Counted from the stretch's first letter, positions 28,332 to 37,100 are shown. The stretch is DNA of 64,000 nucleotides from Streptomyces lasiicapitis (GCF_014646335.1 NZ_BMNG01000003.1:310001-374000); one strand, 5' to 3'. The notes: generated by a model from the letters alone, not told the origin. A program made the numbers and translations.

Positions 28332-28343
28332 GACAACGTTGTC
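28332..28343. promoter_or_regulatory. LacI-type operator GACAACGTTGTC upstream of GH92
   Basis: A perfect 12-bp palindrome centred on CG, the format bound by LacI-family repressors, 29 bases upstream of the GH92 start codon. A related imperfect site TGGCACCGTTGTCA occurs at 35889-35902 before xylF. Confidence 0.6.
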
Positions 28344-28497
28344 AGTGGTTGCGCAGGGTCCAGTAGGGCGGTAAGTGGGCGGCGGTGTCAAGGGTGTTGC
28401 CGGGCCACGGGCGACGAGAGGTCCGTCCGCTGCCTGTTGGGGCTGCGGACGGACCGTCAGAGGTGCGGAGGTGGGCTGGGCGGGGGTGTGGTCGACG

Positions 28498-28660
28498 GTG
28501 GCGGGTGGTGGGCCGGAGGCTTGGCCGGGTGGGTGAACGTGGCGGGTGGTCGGCCGGAGGCCTGGTCGGGTTGGCGATCGCGGCGTGCGGTCAACCGGAG
28601 CGCCCGGCCAGGTCCGCGAACCCGGCGCGCGGTCAGCCCGAGCGCCCGGCCAACTCGGCG
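28498..28660. repeat. Degenerate ~41-47 bp tandem repeats downstream of the LLM gene
   Basis: GTGGCGGGTGGTnGGCCGGAGGC occurs at 28498 and 28539. Two more diverged copies (GCGGTCA.CC.GAGCGCCCGGCCA) lie near 28587 and 28630, the last inside the 3' end of the LLM gene. The 330-base gap between GH92 and LLM genes otherwise holds only the GH92 promoter. Confidence 0.55.
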
Positions 28661-29538
28661 AACAGGGCGACCGTGCGCGCCCGGTCCGCCGGGGAGCCCT
28701 CGGGGAACAGCATCAGCTCGGTCGCGCCCGCCTCGGCAAAGCGGCGCACGGCCGCTTCGACGACCGCCTCGTCGCCCGCGACGAGGGTCTCCTCGGGGCC
28801 GCCGATGCCCTGCCGGTCGAGCGTGCCGCGATAGCTGGGCAGCGTGCCGGCCATGCCGTACGTCCCGGCGACCCCGGCACGTACGCCGTCCGGATCCGCC
28901 GTCACGGACGCCATCACGCCGACGGTGATCCGCGGGGGCGCCGCCCTGCCCGCGGCGCCCGCCGTGACGCCGGGGACCACGTAGTCGGCGAGGAGGCGCG
29001 GACCCGTCCAGATGGTGAGGACCCCGTCGGCGCGCTCGCCGGCGAGGGCGAGCATCTTGGGGCCGTGGGCGGCGAGCAGGACGGGCGGTGCCTTCGTGCC
29101 GGGCGCGGCCACCCCGCCGACCGCCGTGACCGTCTCCCCGCGCACCTCGGCCTCCGCACCGCGCAGCACGGGATCGAGGACGTCGAGATATTCGTGTACG
29201 CGGCGCAGCGGCCGGTCCCACGGCAGGCCGAACCGCGCCTCCACGAGGGCCGCGTGGCTCGGCCCGACCCCCAGCGTCAGCCGCCCGCCCACCGCGGCCT
29301 GCGCCGTCAGGGCTTGGGCGGCGAGCGTGAAGGGGTGGCGCGGGAACAGCGGGACGACGGAGGTGCCGAGCTCGATGCCGGGGGCGCGCTCGCCGAGCGC
29401 CGCGAACACCGTCAGCGGGTCCCAGCCCGTGCTCTCGTTCAGCCAGGCCCGCGCGAAGCCGTCCGCGGCGGCGTGCTCCACGGCGTCGAGGATGTCCGGG
29501 AGGGGAGTGGTGCCGTCGATCCAGAGTCCGAGTTCCAT
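28633..29538 (-). CDS. LLM-class F420/FMN-dependent oxidoreductase
   Basis: A 301-residue luciferase-like TIM-barrel protein (MELGLWIDGTTPLPDILDAVEHAAADGF at the start; LGTSVVPLFPRHPFTLAAQALTAQ and LGVGPSHAALVE in the middle). Such enzymes in actinomycetes use FMN or coenzyme F420; the substrate is unknown. The ATG at 29538 opens the first beta-strand, although its Shine-Dalgarno is weak. The 3' end lies in a repeat region. It is divergent from a LysR regulator 195 bases away, a common regulator-target layout. Confidence 0.88.
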   Translation of the reverse strand: MELGLWIDGTTPLPDILDAVEHAAADGFARAWLNESTGWDPLTVFAALGERAPGIELGTSVVPLFPRHPFTLAAQALTAQAAVGGRLTLGVGPSHAALVEARFGLPWDRPLRRVHEYLDVLDPVLRGAEAEVRGETVTAVGGVAAPGTKAPPVLLAAHGPKMLALAGERADGVLTIWTGPRLLADYVVPGVTAGAAGRAAPPRITVGVMASVTADPDGVRAGVAGTYGMAGTLPSYRGTLDRQGIGGPEETLVAGDEAVVEAAVRRFAEAGATELMLFPEGSPADRARTVALFAELAGRSG

Positions 29539-29662
29539 GGGTCCAGTCCAACGCGCGGCACCAGGGGGAACAATGGGCAATCACGCTGCCCAGCGATAAG
29601 CGGGCGTGATGGTGGCACCGGGCGGGCCGGTGCGGGGGCACAAAGGGCGCCGGAGCGCCGGG

Positions 29663-29720
29663 GCGTCAGGGGCATCCCCGGGGCATCCGGGGCATCCGGG
29701 GCGTCAGGGGCATCCGGGGA
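29663..29720. repeat. GGGGCATCC/GGGGCGTCA short tandem repeats before the LysR gene
   Basis: About six imperfect 10-base units (GGGGCGTCAG, GGGGCATCCC, GGGGCATCCG and so on) fill the region just before the LysR Shine-Dalgarno. Confidence 0.6.
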
Positions 29721-29733
29721 GGAGAAAAGCACC

Positions 29734-30627
29734 ATGGAGATCCGGCAGCTCCGCTGCTTCGTGGCCGTCGCCGAGGAACTGCACTTCGCCCGCGCCGCCG
29801 CCCGGCTCGGCGTCGCGCAGCCCGCCGTGAGTCATCAACTGGCCAGGCTGGAGCGGGAGTTGGGCCTCAGCCTGCTGACCCGTTCGCCGCGCCGGGTCGC
29901 CCTCACCGCGGACGGGGTCCGGCTGCTCACCGAGGCGCGGGCGGCGCTCGCCGCGGTCGACCGGGTGCGGGACGTGGCCGAGGAGCTGGCCACGGGCCGG
30001 ACGGGCGCGCTGCGCATCGGGACGAGCCCGGGGCTCGGGCGCAGGCTGGCGCACGGTCTCGCCACCCTGCGGGAGCTCGCGCCGGACGTGGAGCTGATCC
30101 TGGTCGACGGACCGGCTCGGGCCCACGCGGCCGCCGTCGCCTCCGGCGAGCTGCGCGCGGCCCTCGTCCGCACCGCGCCGCCGCCGAGGGCCGGGGTGCA
30201 CGCGGTGCGTCTCGGCGAGGACCCGCTCTCGGCGGTGCTGCCGCGTACGCACCCCGCCGCCGCGGCACCGGCCGTACGGGTCCGTGAACTCGCCGATCTG
30301 CGGCTGCGGTTGCCCCCGCGCGACGGCGATCCGGTGCTGCACGACGCGGTGCTCGCCCGGTGCGCCGACGAGGAGGCGGCCGTCGCCCGCGGCCGCGACG
30401 TCACCTCGGTGGACGACGCCGTCCTGGAGATCGGCACCGGGACCCCCGCGTGGACCGTGGTGCACGGCGAGCGGACCGAGGTCGACAGGTGCGCGAGCGA
30501 GACGTACCGGGGGCCGCGGGCCGCGGTGCGTCCCTTCGACCCGCCGCTCGGCGTCCCCGTCCACATGCTGCTGCCGATCCGGTGGGCGGCCACATGCCGT
30601 GACGCACTGGTGGACGCCTTCCGCTGA
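29734..30627 (+). CDS. LysR-family transcriptional regulator
   Basis: A 297-residue LTTR. The HTH covers residues 1-60 (MEIRQLRCFVAVAEELHFARAAARLGVAQPAVSHQLARLE), followed by a linker helix and a substrate-binding domain beginning near GALRIGTSPGLG. GGGGAGGAG lies upstream of the ATG at 29734. It is divergent from the LLM oxidoreductase, which is its likely target. Confidence 0.93.
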   Translation: MEIRQLRCFVAVAEELHFARAAARLGVAQPAVSHQLARLERELGLSLLTRSPRRVALTADGVRLLTEARAALAAVDRVRDVAEELATGRTGALRIGTSPGLGRRLAHGLATLRELAPDVELILVDGPARAHAAAVASGELRAALVRTAPPPRAGVHAVRLGEDPLSAVLPRTHPAAAAPAVRVRELADLRLRLPPRDGDPVLHDAVLARCADEEAAVARGRDVTSVDDAVLEIGTGTPAWTVVHGERTEVDRCASETYRGPRAAVRPFDPPLGVPVHMLLPIRWAATCRDALVDAFR

Positions 30628-30864
30628 GCCGTGTGCCGGCCCCTTCGTCGGGCACGTCGCCGCGCTTTTGCGGGCGCCCGGTTTCACCGTCGAGTTCGGT
30701 GGTGCCGACAGGCTTCGGACGGGGCGGGAGAAAGCCCGATTCGCTTCCGTATTGGTACGGACTTTTATGGCGCGCGGAGCGTTCGGCGCGCACGTCTCCG
30801 TGAGGTCTCAACTCGGAAAAGCCTGCAGCCCAAACCTGCATTCGATCTTGCTAGGCCGACCGTG

Positions 30865-30880
30865 AGTGGACTATACCTGT
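30865..30880. promoter_or_regulatory. DasR-box-like site (dre) upstream of ngcE
   Basis: AGTGGACTATACCTGT matches the dre consensus A(G/C)TGGTCTAGACCA(G/C)T at 13 of 16 positions. It lies 167 bases before the ngcE start, in an otherwise gene-free 419-base region (30628-31046). DasR is the GlcNAc-responsive GntR repressor of Streptomyces. Confidence 0.5.
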
Positions 30881-31046
30881 CGGCGTCTGCACTCCCTGGA
30901 CTGTCCCGGATCGACCAGCCGCGGCGGCCGTTCCACCGGCGTCGGACACATCCCGCACCATCGCACAACCCCAGCTTCACAACTCCGCGGTGCCGGGGAG
31001 GTTCCGGTTCACCGCCTGAGTCCTGGAAGAAGGCGAGGACTTGAGC

Positions 31047-32495
31047 ATGGGATCCACCCCTGGGACCTCCGGCAGGCCCACCGCCGGCGGCGTCGGCCGC
31101 CGCGATCTGATCAAGCGCGCGGCCGCGCTCGGCATCATCTCCGTACCGACGATGAGCTTTCTGTCGGCGTGCGCCTCCGGCGGCGGCGGTGACAACGACA
31201 AGGCCAAGACGTCCAAGAAGACGAAGAGCAACCCGTTCGGCGTCGCCAAGGACAACGACCTGGACGTCTTCATCTTCAAGGGCGGCTACGGCGACGCCTA
31301 CGCCAAGGCGTGGGAGGCGTCCTTCGAGAAGAAGTACGGCGGCTCGGTCGCGCACAGCGGCGAGCAGGACGTCACCGGCAAGCTGCAGCCCCGCTTCAAC
31401 AAGGGCAATCCGCCGGACGTCGTCGACGACTCCGGTTCCAAGAAGATGAAGCTGGACACGCTGCACAAGGAAGGTCATCTGACCGACCTCACGCAGTTGC
31501 TCGACGCGCCGTCCATCGACGACCCGAGCAAGAAGATCCGCGACATCATGCTGCCGGGGACGATCGAGCAGGGCACCTTCGGCGGCAAGTTCCACGCGCT
31601 GTTCTACGTGTACGCGACGTGGGGCCTCTGGTACTCCAACAAGCTTTTCAAGAAGCACGGTTGGGAGGTCCCGAAGACCTGGGACCAGATGCTCGACATC
31701 ATGAAGGACGCCAAGTCCAAGGGCATCGGCGGCCTCGCCCACCAGGGCAAGTACCCGTACTACATGAACATCGTGATCATGGACCTGATCGCCAAGACCG
31801 GTGGCATGGACGCCGTGAAGGCGATCGACAACCTGGAGAAGAAGGCCTTCGTCGGCAACCCGGCCGCCGAGCGCGCCATCGAGGCGGTGTACGAGATCGT
31901 GGAGAAGGGCCTGCTGATGCCGGGCACCAACTCCCTGGAGCACACCGAGGCCCAGACCAAGTGGAACGAGTACAAGGCCGTCTTCATCCCGTCGGGCTCC
32001 TGGCTGGAGAACGAGCAGGCCAAGCAGACGCCGGACGACTTCGAGATGACGTTCCTGCCGCTGCCGCTGCTGCCCGACTCCAAGATGAAGCTGCACGCCC
32101 TGCGCACCGGCGCCGACGAGCCGTTCATCGTGCCGTCCAAGGCCAAGAACGTGCCCGGCGGCCTTGAGTTCCTGCGCCGCATGCTCTCCAAGGAAGGCGC
32201 CACCGCCTTTGCCAAGGAGGCCAGTTCGCTGTCCGTGATCGGCCCGGAGTTCGTCGACAAGAGCGTGCAGCTTCGCCCCGGCATCAAGACGGCGCTGGCC
32301 GCGGTCGACGCCTGTCCGGTCGACGAGCGCTTCAACTTCCGTTACTCGGAGTGGTACGGCGAGCTGGACGTGGCGATCCAGAACGCCACCGGTGAGCTGA
32401 TGGCCAAGCGCATCACGCCCAAGAAGTGGCTGGAGCGCTGCCAGGCCGCGGTCGACAAGGAAGCCGAGAAGAACCCCGACACGAAGCGGAAGTAG
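31047..32495 (+). CDS. ngcE: NgcE-type substrate-binding lipoprotein (N,N'-diacetylchitobiose/GlcNAc ABC importer)
   Basis: A 482-residue extracellular solute-binding protein. A Tat-like twin arginine (GRRDLIKRAA, R18-R19) precedes a lipobox with C42 (FLSAC), so it is exported folded and lipid-anchored. The rest is a type-1 sugar-binding fold. Its order with two permeases and Rok7B7 matches S. coelicolor SCO6005-6008, where NgcE binds N,N'-diacetylchitobiose. The ATG at 31047 follows GAGG by 8 bases; a TTG at 31041 is the alternative. A dre-like box upstream suggests DasR control. No ATPase is encoded; the shared MsiK ATPase is expected to energise it. Confidence 0.92.
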   Translation: MGSTPGTSGRPTAGGVGRRDLIKRAAALGIISVPTMSFLSACASGGGGDNDKAKTSKKTKSNPFGVAKDNDLDVFIFKGGYGDAYAKAWEASFEKKYGGSVAHSGEQDVTGKLQPRFNKGNPPDVVDDSGSKKMKLDTLHKEGHLTDLTQLLDAPSIDDPSKKIRDIMLPGTIEQGTFGGKFHALFYVYATWGLWYSNKLFKKHGWEVPKTWDQMLDIMKDAKSKGIGGLAHQGKYPYYMNIVIMDLIAKTGGMDAVKAIDNLEKKAFVGNPAAERAIEAVYEIVEKGLLMPGTNSLEHTEAQTKWNEYKAVFIPSGSWLENEQAKQTPDDFEMTFLPLPLLPDSKMKLHALRTGADEPFIVPSKAKNVPGGLEFLRRMLSKEGATAFAKEASSLSVIGPEFVDKSVQLRPGIKTALAAVDACPVDERFNFRYSEWYGELDVAIQNATGELMAKRITPKKWLERCQAAVDKEAEKNPDTKRK

Positions 32496-32612
32496 TCGTC
32501 GTCATCCGCCGGCCGGGGCCGGGCGGCACGGTCGGCCGGGCGCCGCCCGCGCCCCGGCCGGCGGTGCGGCGCCGCCTCGGTACGGTCACGGCAAGGCCAG
32601 GAGCAGGGTGTT

Positions 32613-33542
32613 ATGCATCGGAAAAAGTACCCGTTCATCGCGGGTTTTCTCATTCTCCCCGTCGGGCTCTATGTATTGCTGGTGATCTGGCCCTACATCC
32701 AGACCATCAGCTACTCCTTCACCGACTGGAGCGGCGCCTCCCAGAACTTCAATTTCGTCGGCTTCGACAACTACACGGCACTGGCGAAGGACGACGTCTT
32801 CATCAAGGCGCTGCAGCACAATGCCCTGCTGCTCGTTCTGGTGCCGACCCTGACGATTCTGCTCTCGCTGTTCTTCGCCTTCATGGTGAATGTCGGCGGC
32901 CGCGGCGGCGCGGGCGGAGTGTCCGGCGTCAAGGGATCCGCTTTCTACCGCATCATCTTCTTCTTCCCGCAGGTCCTCTCCATCGCCATCCTCGCCATCC
33001 TCTTCAAGGCGGTCTACCGCGGCGACGACTCGGGCCTCATCAACGGCTCGCTCCAGGCGATCGGCCTCGGCGACAAGAGCAACCCGACGGAGTGGCTCAA
33101 CGACCCGGACCTGGTGCTCTGGTGCATCGTGTTCGTGATGGTCTGGGCCGGGGCCGGCTTCTACATGGTGCTGTTCTCGGCCGCCATGCAGTCCATCCCC
33201 AAGGACATCTACGAGGCGGCGCTGCTCGACGGCGCGGGGAAGTTCCAGACCTTCTTCCGGGTCACCCTGCCGCTGCTCTGGGAGACCATCCAGACGGCCT
33301 GGGTGTTCCTCGCGATTCTCTCCATGGACGCGTTCCTGCTCATCTCCACCCTCACGTCACAGGACTTCGGCGGTGGCCCCGACCACAGCAGCGAGGTCAT
33401 CTCGACGTACCTGATGCGCAACTTCCAGACGTACAGCAAGAGCGGGTACGCCTGCGCCATGGGGGTGGTGATGCTGCTGCTCACCCTGATCGTGTCCATC
33501 GTCACGCTGCGGCTCAGCCGCCGTGACCGCATCGAGTTCTGA
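32613..33542 (+). CDS. ngcF: NgcF-type ABC sugar permease
   Basis: A 309-residue membrane permease of the CUT1 family with about six transmembrane helices, the first at residues 8-30. The cytoplasmic EAA loop that docks the ATPase is visible as EAALLDGAGKFQTFFRVTLP. AGGAG precedes the ATG at 32613. It lies 117 bases after ngcE and 14 bases before ngcG, so the three form one operon. The wider gap after ngcE is usual where the binding protein is made in excess. Confidence 0.93.
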   Translation: MHRKKYPFIAGFLILPVGLYVLLVIWPYIQTISYSFTDWSGASQNFNFVGFDNYTALAKDDVFIKALQHNALLLVLVPTLTILLSLFFAFMVNVGGRGGAGGVSGVKGSAFYRIIFFFPQVLSIAILAILFKAVYRGDDSGLINGSLQAIGLGDKSNPTEWLNDPDLVLWCIVFVMVWAGAGFYMVLFSAAMQSIPKDIYEAALLDGAGKFQTFFRVTLPLLWETIQTAWVFLAILSMDAFLLISTLTSQDFGGGPDHSSEVISTYLMRNFQTYSKSGYACAMGVVMLLLTLIVSIVTLRLSRRDRIEF

Positions 33543-33556
33543 GGGAGGCGCGAGCG

Positions 33557-34483
33557 ATGACGGCTCCCGCGACTCAACCGCCTGCCACCAAGGTCAAGGT
33601 GCCGGGCCAGCGCGGCGGCGGACGCGGCCCCGGCAAGGACGGCATGGAGGGAAGGACCCTCAACGCCTTCTCGCACGGCTTCCTGGTGCTGTGGGCGGTC
33701 ATGATCGTCCTGCCGCTGTTCTGGATCCTGCTCGGCAACTTCAAGACCGACTCCCAGATCAAGTCCAGCGCCTGGACCTGGCCCACCGAATGGACCTTCG
33801 ACGCCTTCCAGCGCGGCTGGGAGAAGGGCGTCGGCGACTACCTGCTCAACACCCTGATCGTCATGGTCGTCTCGGTGCCGCTGACGATGCTGCTCGGCGC
33901 GATGGCGGCCTACGTGCTCGCCCGCTACGACTTCGTCGGCAACCGGTTCGTGTACTACTTCTTCGTCGCCGGGTCGATGTTCCCGGTGTTCCTGGCGCTC
34001 GTGCCGCTGTACTTCATGGTCGACCGGCTCGGCATGCTCAACACGTACCAAGGACTGATCCTGGTGTACGTCGCGTACTCGCTGCCGTTCACCGTGTTCT
34101 ACCTGCACTCGTTCTTCCGGACGCTGCCCACCGCCATCCACGAGGCGGCGGTGATCGACGGCGCCTCGCACACCCGGGTGTTCTTCCAGATCATGGTGCC
34201 GATGGCGAAACCCGGACTGATCAGCGTCGGGATCTTCAACGTCCTCGGCCAGTGGAACCAGTACATCCTGCCGCTGACCCTGATGCAGAAGCAGAGCGGC
34301 GGCGACGAGGACCGCTCCATGCTCGCCCAGGGCCTGGTGAGCCTGATGAACCAGGGAAACTACGAGACCGACCTGCCCGCCCTGTACGCGGGCATGACCA
34401 TCTCCATGATCCCGGTCCTTGTGGTCTACCTCTCCTTCCAGCGGCAGGTGCAGTCCGGCCTCACCGCGGCCACCATCAAGTGA
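33557..34483 (+). CDS. ngcG: NgcG-type ABC sugar permease
   Basis: A 308-residue CUT1 permease partner of NgcF. After a ~40-residue polar N-terminus there are about six transmembrane helices and an EAA loop (EAAVIDGASHTRVFFQIMVP). GGGAGG lies upstream of the ATG at 33557. A hairpin terminator follows at 34526-34547, separating the uptake operon from rok7B7. Confidence 0.93.
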   Translation: MTAPATQPPATKVKVPGQRGGGRGPGKDGMEGRTLNAFSHGFLVLWAVMIVLPLFWILLGNFKTDSQIKSSAWTWPTEWTFDAFQRGWEKGVGDYLLNTLIVMVVSVPLTMLLGAMAAYVLARYDFVGNRFVYYFFVAGSMFPVFLALVPLYFMVDRLGMLNTYQGLILVYVAYSLPFTVFYLHSFFRTLPTAIHEAAVIDGASHTRVFFQIMVPMAKPGLISVGIFNVLGQWNQYILPLTLMQKQSGGDEDRSMLAQGLVSLMNQGNYETDLPALYAGMTISMIPVLVVYLSFQRQVQSGLTAATIK

Positions 34484-34525
34484 CGGCGGTCACGATCAAG
34501 TAGTCGAACGCGATCATGCCCATGG

Positions 34526-34547
34526 AACGCCCCGTACGCGGGGCGTT
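34526..34547 (+). terminator. Terminator of the ngcEFG operon
   Basis: AACGCCCCG (34526-34534) pairs with CGGGGCGTT (34539-34547) around TACG, followed by TCGTG. It lies 43 bases after the ngcG stop. Confidence 0.8.
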
Positions 34548-34578
34548 TCGTGTGCATGGTGTGACCTACTGGATTTTC

Positions 34579-34592
34579 GTCAAGGACTTGAC
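34579..34592. promoter_or_regulatory. Palindrome GTCAAG-GA-CTTGAC upstream of rok7B7, candidate ROK operator
   Basis: Perfect 6-base arms with a 2-base centre, about 90 bases before the rok7B7 start. The half-site GTCAAGGA recurs in the xylF promoter at 35920-35927, suggesting one regulator for both. Confidence 0.55.
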
Positions 34593-34680
34593 TGCGGTAA
34601 CACCTTCAGCACAGCTTGGAGTTCACAACTTGTACGGGCGGCGATGGCGCCGTCCGCCATAGGCGGGAGTGGATGAGTCG

Positions 34681-35880
34681 ATGGAGACTCCGGGGTCGCA
34701 GTCGTCACTGCACCGAGCAAACCTCGAGCGGGTCGTGCGCGCGGTACGGCTCGCGGGATCGCTCACGCAGGCGGAGATCGCCAGGACGACGGGCCTGTCC
34801 GCCGCGACGGTATCCAACATCGTCCGCGAACTGAAGGACGGCGGCACCGTCGAGGTCACGCCCACGTCGGCGGGCGGCCGCCGGGCCCGCAGCGTCTCCC
34901 TCAGCGGCGACGCCGGCATGGTCATCGGCATCGACTTCGGCCACACCCACCTGCGCGTCGCGCTCGGCAACCTCGCCCACAAGGTGCTCGCCGAGGAGTC
35001 CGAGCCGCTGGACGTGGACGCCTCCGCCGCGCAGGGCTTCGACCGGGCCGAGCGCCTGGTCGGCAAGCTGATCGAGGCCACCGGCGTGGACCGCTCCAAG
35101 GTCGCGGGCGTCGGCCTCGGCGTGCCCGGACCCATCGACGTGGAGTCCGGCACCCTCGGCTCCACCGCGATCCTGCCGGGCTGGGCGGGCACCAAGCCCG
35201 CCGAGGAGCTCAAAGAGCGGCTCGGCGTGCCCGTGCACGTCGACAACGACGCCAACCTGGGCGCGCTCGGCGAGCTGGTCTGGGGGAGCGGCCGGGGCGT
35301 CAAGGACCTCGCGTACATCAAGGTCGCGAGCGGTGTCGGCGCCGGCCTGGTGATAAGCGGCCGGATCTACCGCGGACCCGGCGGCACGGCCGGAGAAATC
35401 GGGCATATCACCCTGGACGAGTCCGGCCCCGTCTGCCGCTGCGGCAACCGCGGCTGCCTGGAGACCTTCGCCGCCGCCCGGTACGTCCTGCCGCTGCTCC
35501 AGTCCAGCCACGGCAGCGATCTGACCATGGAGCGCGTGGTGGCCCTGGCCCGCGAGGGCGACCCCGGCTGCCGCCGCGTGATCGCCGACGTCGGCCGGCA
35601 CATCGGCAGCGGTGTCGCGAACCTGTGCAACCTGCTGAACCCGAGCAGGGTCGTCCTGGGGGGCGCCCTGGCGGAGGCCGGGGAACTGGTCCTCGCGCCC
35701 ATCAGGGAGTCCGTGGGGCGCTACGCCATCCCGAGTGCGGCACGCCAACTGTCCGTACTTCCCGGGGCACTTGGCCATCGTGCGGAGGTCCTCGGCGCGC
35801 TCGCGCTCGCGCTCAGCGAGATGGGTGATTCAACCCTTTTGGACGGGAGCCTGACGGCTGCCGCACCTGCCTTCACTTAG
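34681..35880 (+). CDS. rok7B7: ROK-family transcriptional regulator Rok7B7
   Basis: A 399-residue ROK repressor. An N-terminal winged HTH (SLTQAEIARTTGLSAATVSNIVREL, about 27-51) joins a sugar-kinase-like domain with an ATP-type IGIDFGHTHLRVAL motif and the ROK zinc motif CRCGNRGCLE near 252-261. Position between ngcEFG and xylFGH identifies it as the counterpart of SCO6008, known to affect xylose use, carbon catabolite repression and antibiotic production. The ATG at 34681 is chosen over the GTG at 34669, which overlaps the only Shine-Dalgarno-like GGGAG. Confidence 0.93.
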   Translation: METPGSQSSLHRANLERVVRAVRLAGSLTQAEIARTTGLSAATVSNIVRELKDGGTVEVTPTSAGGRRARSVSLSGDAGMVIGIDFGHTHLRVALGNLAHKVLAEESEPLDVDASAAQGFDRAERLVGKLIEATGVDRSKVAGVGLGVPGPIDVESGTLGSTAILPGWAGTKPAEELKERLGVPVHVDNDANLGALGELVWGSGRGVKDLAYIKVASGVGAGLVISGRIYRGPGGTAGEIGHITLDESGPVCRCGNRGCLETFAAARYVLPLLQSSHGSDLTMERVVALAREGDPGCRRVIADVGRHIGSGVANLCNLLNPSRVVLGGALAEAGELVLAPIRESVGRYAIPSAARQLSVLPGALGHRAEVLGALALALSEMGDSTLLDGSLTAAAPAFT

Positions 35881-35906
35881 ATAACGCATGGCACCGTTGT
35901 CATCTC

Positions 35907-35927
35907 GTTAAGGATTTACTCCTTGAC
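35907..35927. promoter_or_regulatory. Inverted repeat in the xylF promoter sharing the rok7B7 half-site
   Basis: GTTAAGGA (35907-35914) and TCCTTGAC (35920-35927) pair at 7 of 8 positions with a 5-base spacer. The right arm is the complement of GTCAAGGA found before rok7B7. It overlaps a possible -35 TTGACG at 35923. Confidence 0.55.
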
Positions 35928-36002
35928 GCGTGTCGGGTGGCCGAGTTGACTTCGAGCCACCTCGGCCGCAACGACGCGGCCACGTCAGGGAGGCACCCCC
36001 AA

Positions 36003-37100
36003 ATGAACAGATTGACGCGCCGCGTCGGCATAGGCACCGTCACCGTTTCCCTCGCGCTGGCCTTGGCCGCATGCGGCGAGGCCGGTGACGGCGACGACAA
36101 GGGCAGTGGCGGCGACGGCAAGACCATCGGTCTGCTGCTGCCGGAGAACAAGACCACGCGTTACGAGACCTTCGACCGCCCCATCATGGAGGCGAAGATC
36201 AAGTCGCTGTGCGGCGACTGCGAGGTCAAGTACAACAACGCCGCGCAGGACATCGAGACCCAGAAGAAGCAGTTCGACGCCCTCATCACCCAGGGCGTCA
36301 AGGTGATCATCCTGGACTCCGTGGACTACAAGTCCACCAAGGGCTGGGTCGAGCGCGCCGACAAGCAGGGCGTCAAGGTCGTGGCGTACGACCGCCTCGC
36401 CGAGGGCCCGCTGTCCGCCTACGTGAGCTACGACAACGAGAAGATCGGCCGGCTCCAGGGCGGCGCCCTGGTCAAGGCGCTCGGCTCGGACGCCAAGAAC
36501 GCCAACGTCGTCATGATCAACGGCTCGCCGACCGACCCGAACGCCCCGTTCTTCAAGAAGGGCGCCCACTCGGTGCTCGACAAGAACGTGAAGAAGATCG
36601 CGTACGAGCAGGACATCCCGGACTGGTCCCCGGACGAGGCCAACCGCAAGATGGCCACCGCCATCGACAAGCTCGGCAAGGACGGCATCGACGGCGTCTA
36701 CAGCGCCAACGACGGCATGGCCGGCGGCATCATCACCGCCCTCAAGCAGCGCGGCATCGACGTGCCGGTGGGCGGCCAGGACGCCGAACTCGCCGGTGTG
36801 CAGCGCCTGTTGAGCGGCGACCAGGCCTTCACGATCTACAAGCAGATCAAGCCGGAGGCCGAGACCACCGCCGAGATCGCGGTGCGCCTGCTCAAGGGCA
36901 AGAAGATCGACGACCTCACCGACCGCAAGGTCAACTCGCTGAGCGGCGACTTCAAGGACATCCCCGCCAAGCTCTACGACGCGCAGGCGATCACCAAGGA
37001 CGAGGTGGCCGACACCATCGTCAAGGACAAGGTCTACAAGGCCGGCGAGATCTGCACCAAGCAGTTCAAGAAGGCCTGCGACGAGGCCGGGATCAAGTAA
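36003..37100 (+). CDS. xylF: D-xylose-type ABC transporter substrate-binding lipoprotein
   Basis: A 365-residue periplasmic-binding-protein-like lipoprotein of the RbsB/XylF group. The signal peptide ends with a lipobox at C24 (LALAAC). The sequence KTIGLLLPENKTTRYETFDRP opens the first lobe, and a VYSANDGMAGGI segment lies in the effector cleft, as in XylF. GGGAGG precedes the ATG at 36003. With xylG and xylH it forms the xylose importer, next to the regulator Rok7B7. A strong hairpin between xylF and xylG should favour more XylF than XylGH. Confidence 0.93.
   Translation: MNRLTRRVGIGTVTVSLALALAACGEAGDGDDKGSGGDGKTIGLLLPENKTTRYETFDRPIMEAKIKSLCGDCEVKYNNAAQDIETQKKQFDALITQGVKVIILDSVDYKSTKGWVERADKQGVKVVAYDRLAEGPLSAYVSYDNEKIGRLQGGALVKALGSDAKNANVVMINGSPTDPNAPFFKKGAHSVLDKNVKKIAYEQDIPDWSPDEANRKMATAIDKLGKDGIDGVYSANDGMAGGIITALKQRGIDVPVGGQDAELAGVQRLLSGDQAFTIYKQIKPEAETTAEIAVRLLKGKKIDDLTDRKVNSLSGDFKDIPAKLYDAQAITKDEVADTIVKDKVYKAGEICTKQFKKACDEAGIK

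Noticed and set aside
25136..28366. A 1076-codon plus-strand open frame opposite GH92
   Set aside because: The minus strand encodes a full GH92 enzyme with signal peptide and motifs; the plus frame is a shadow.
30628..31046. A possible small gene between the LysR gene and ngcE
   Set aside because: No frame has a ribosome site plus Streptomyces-like GC3; only the dre-like site stands out.
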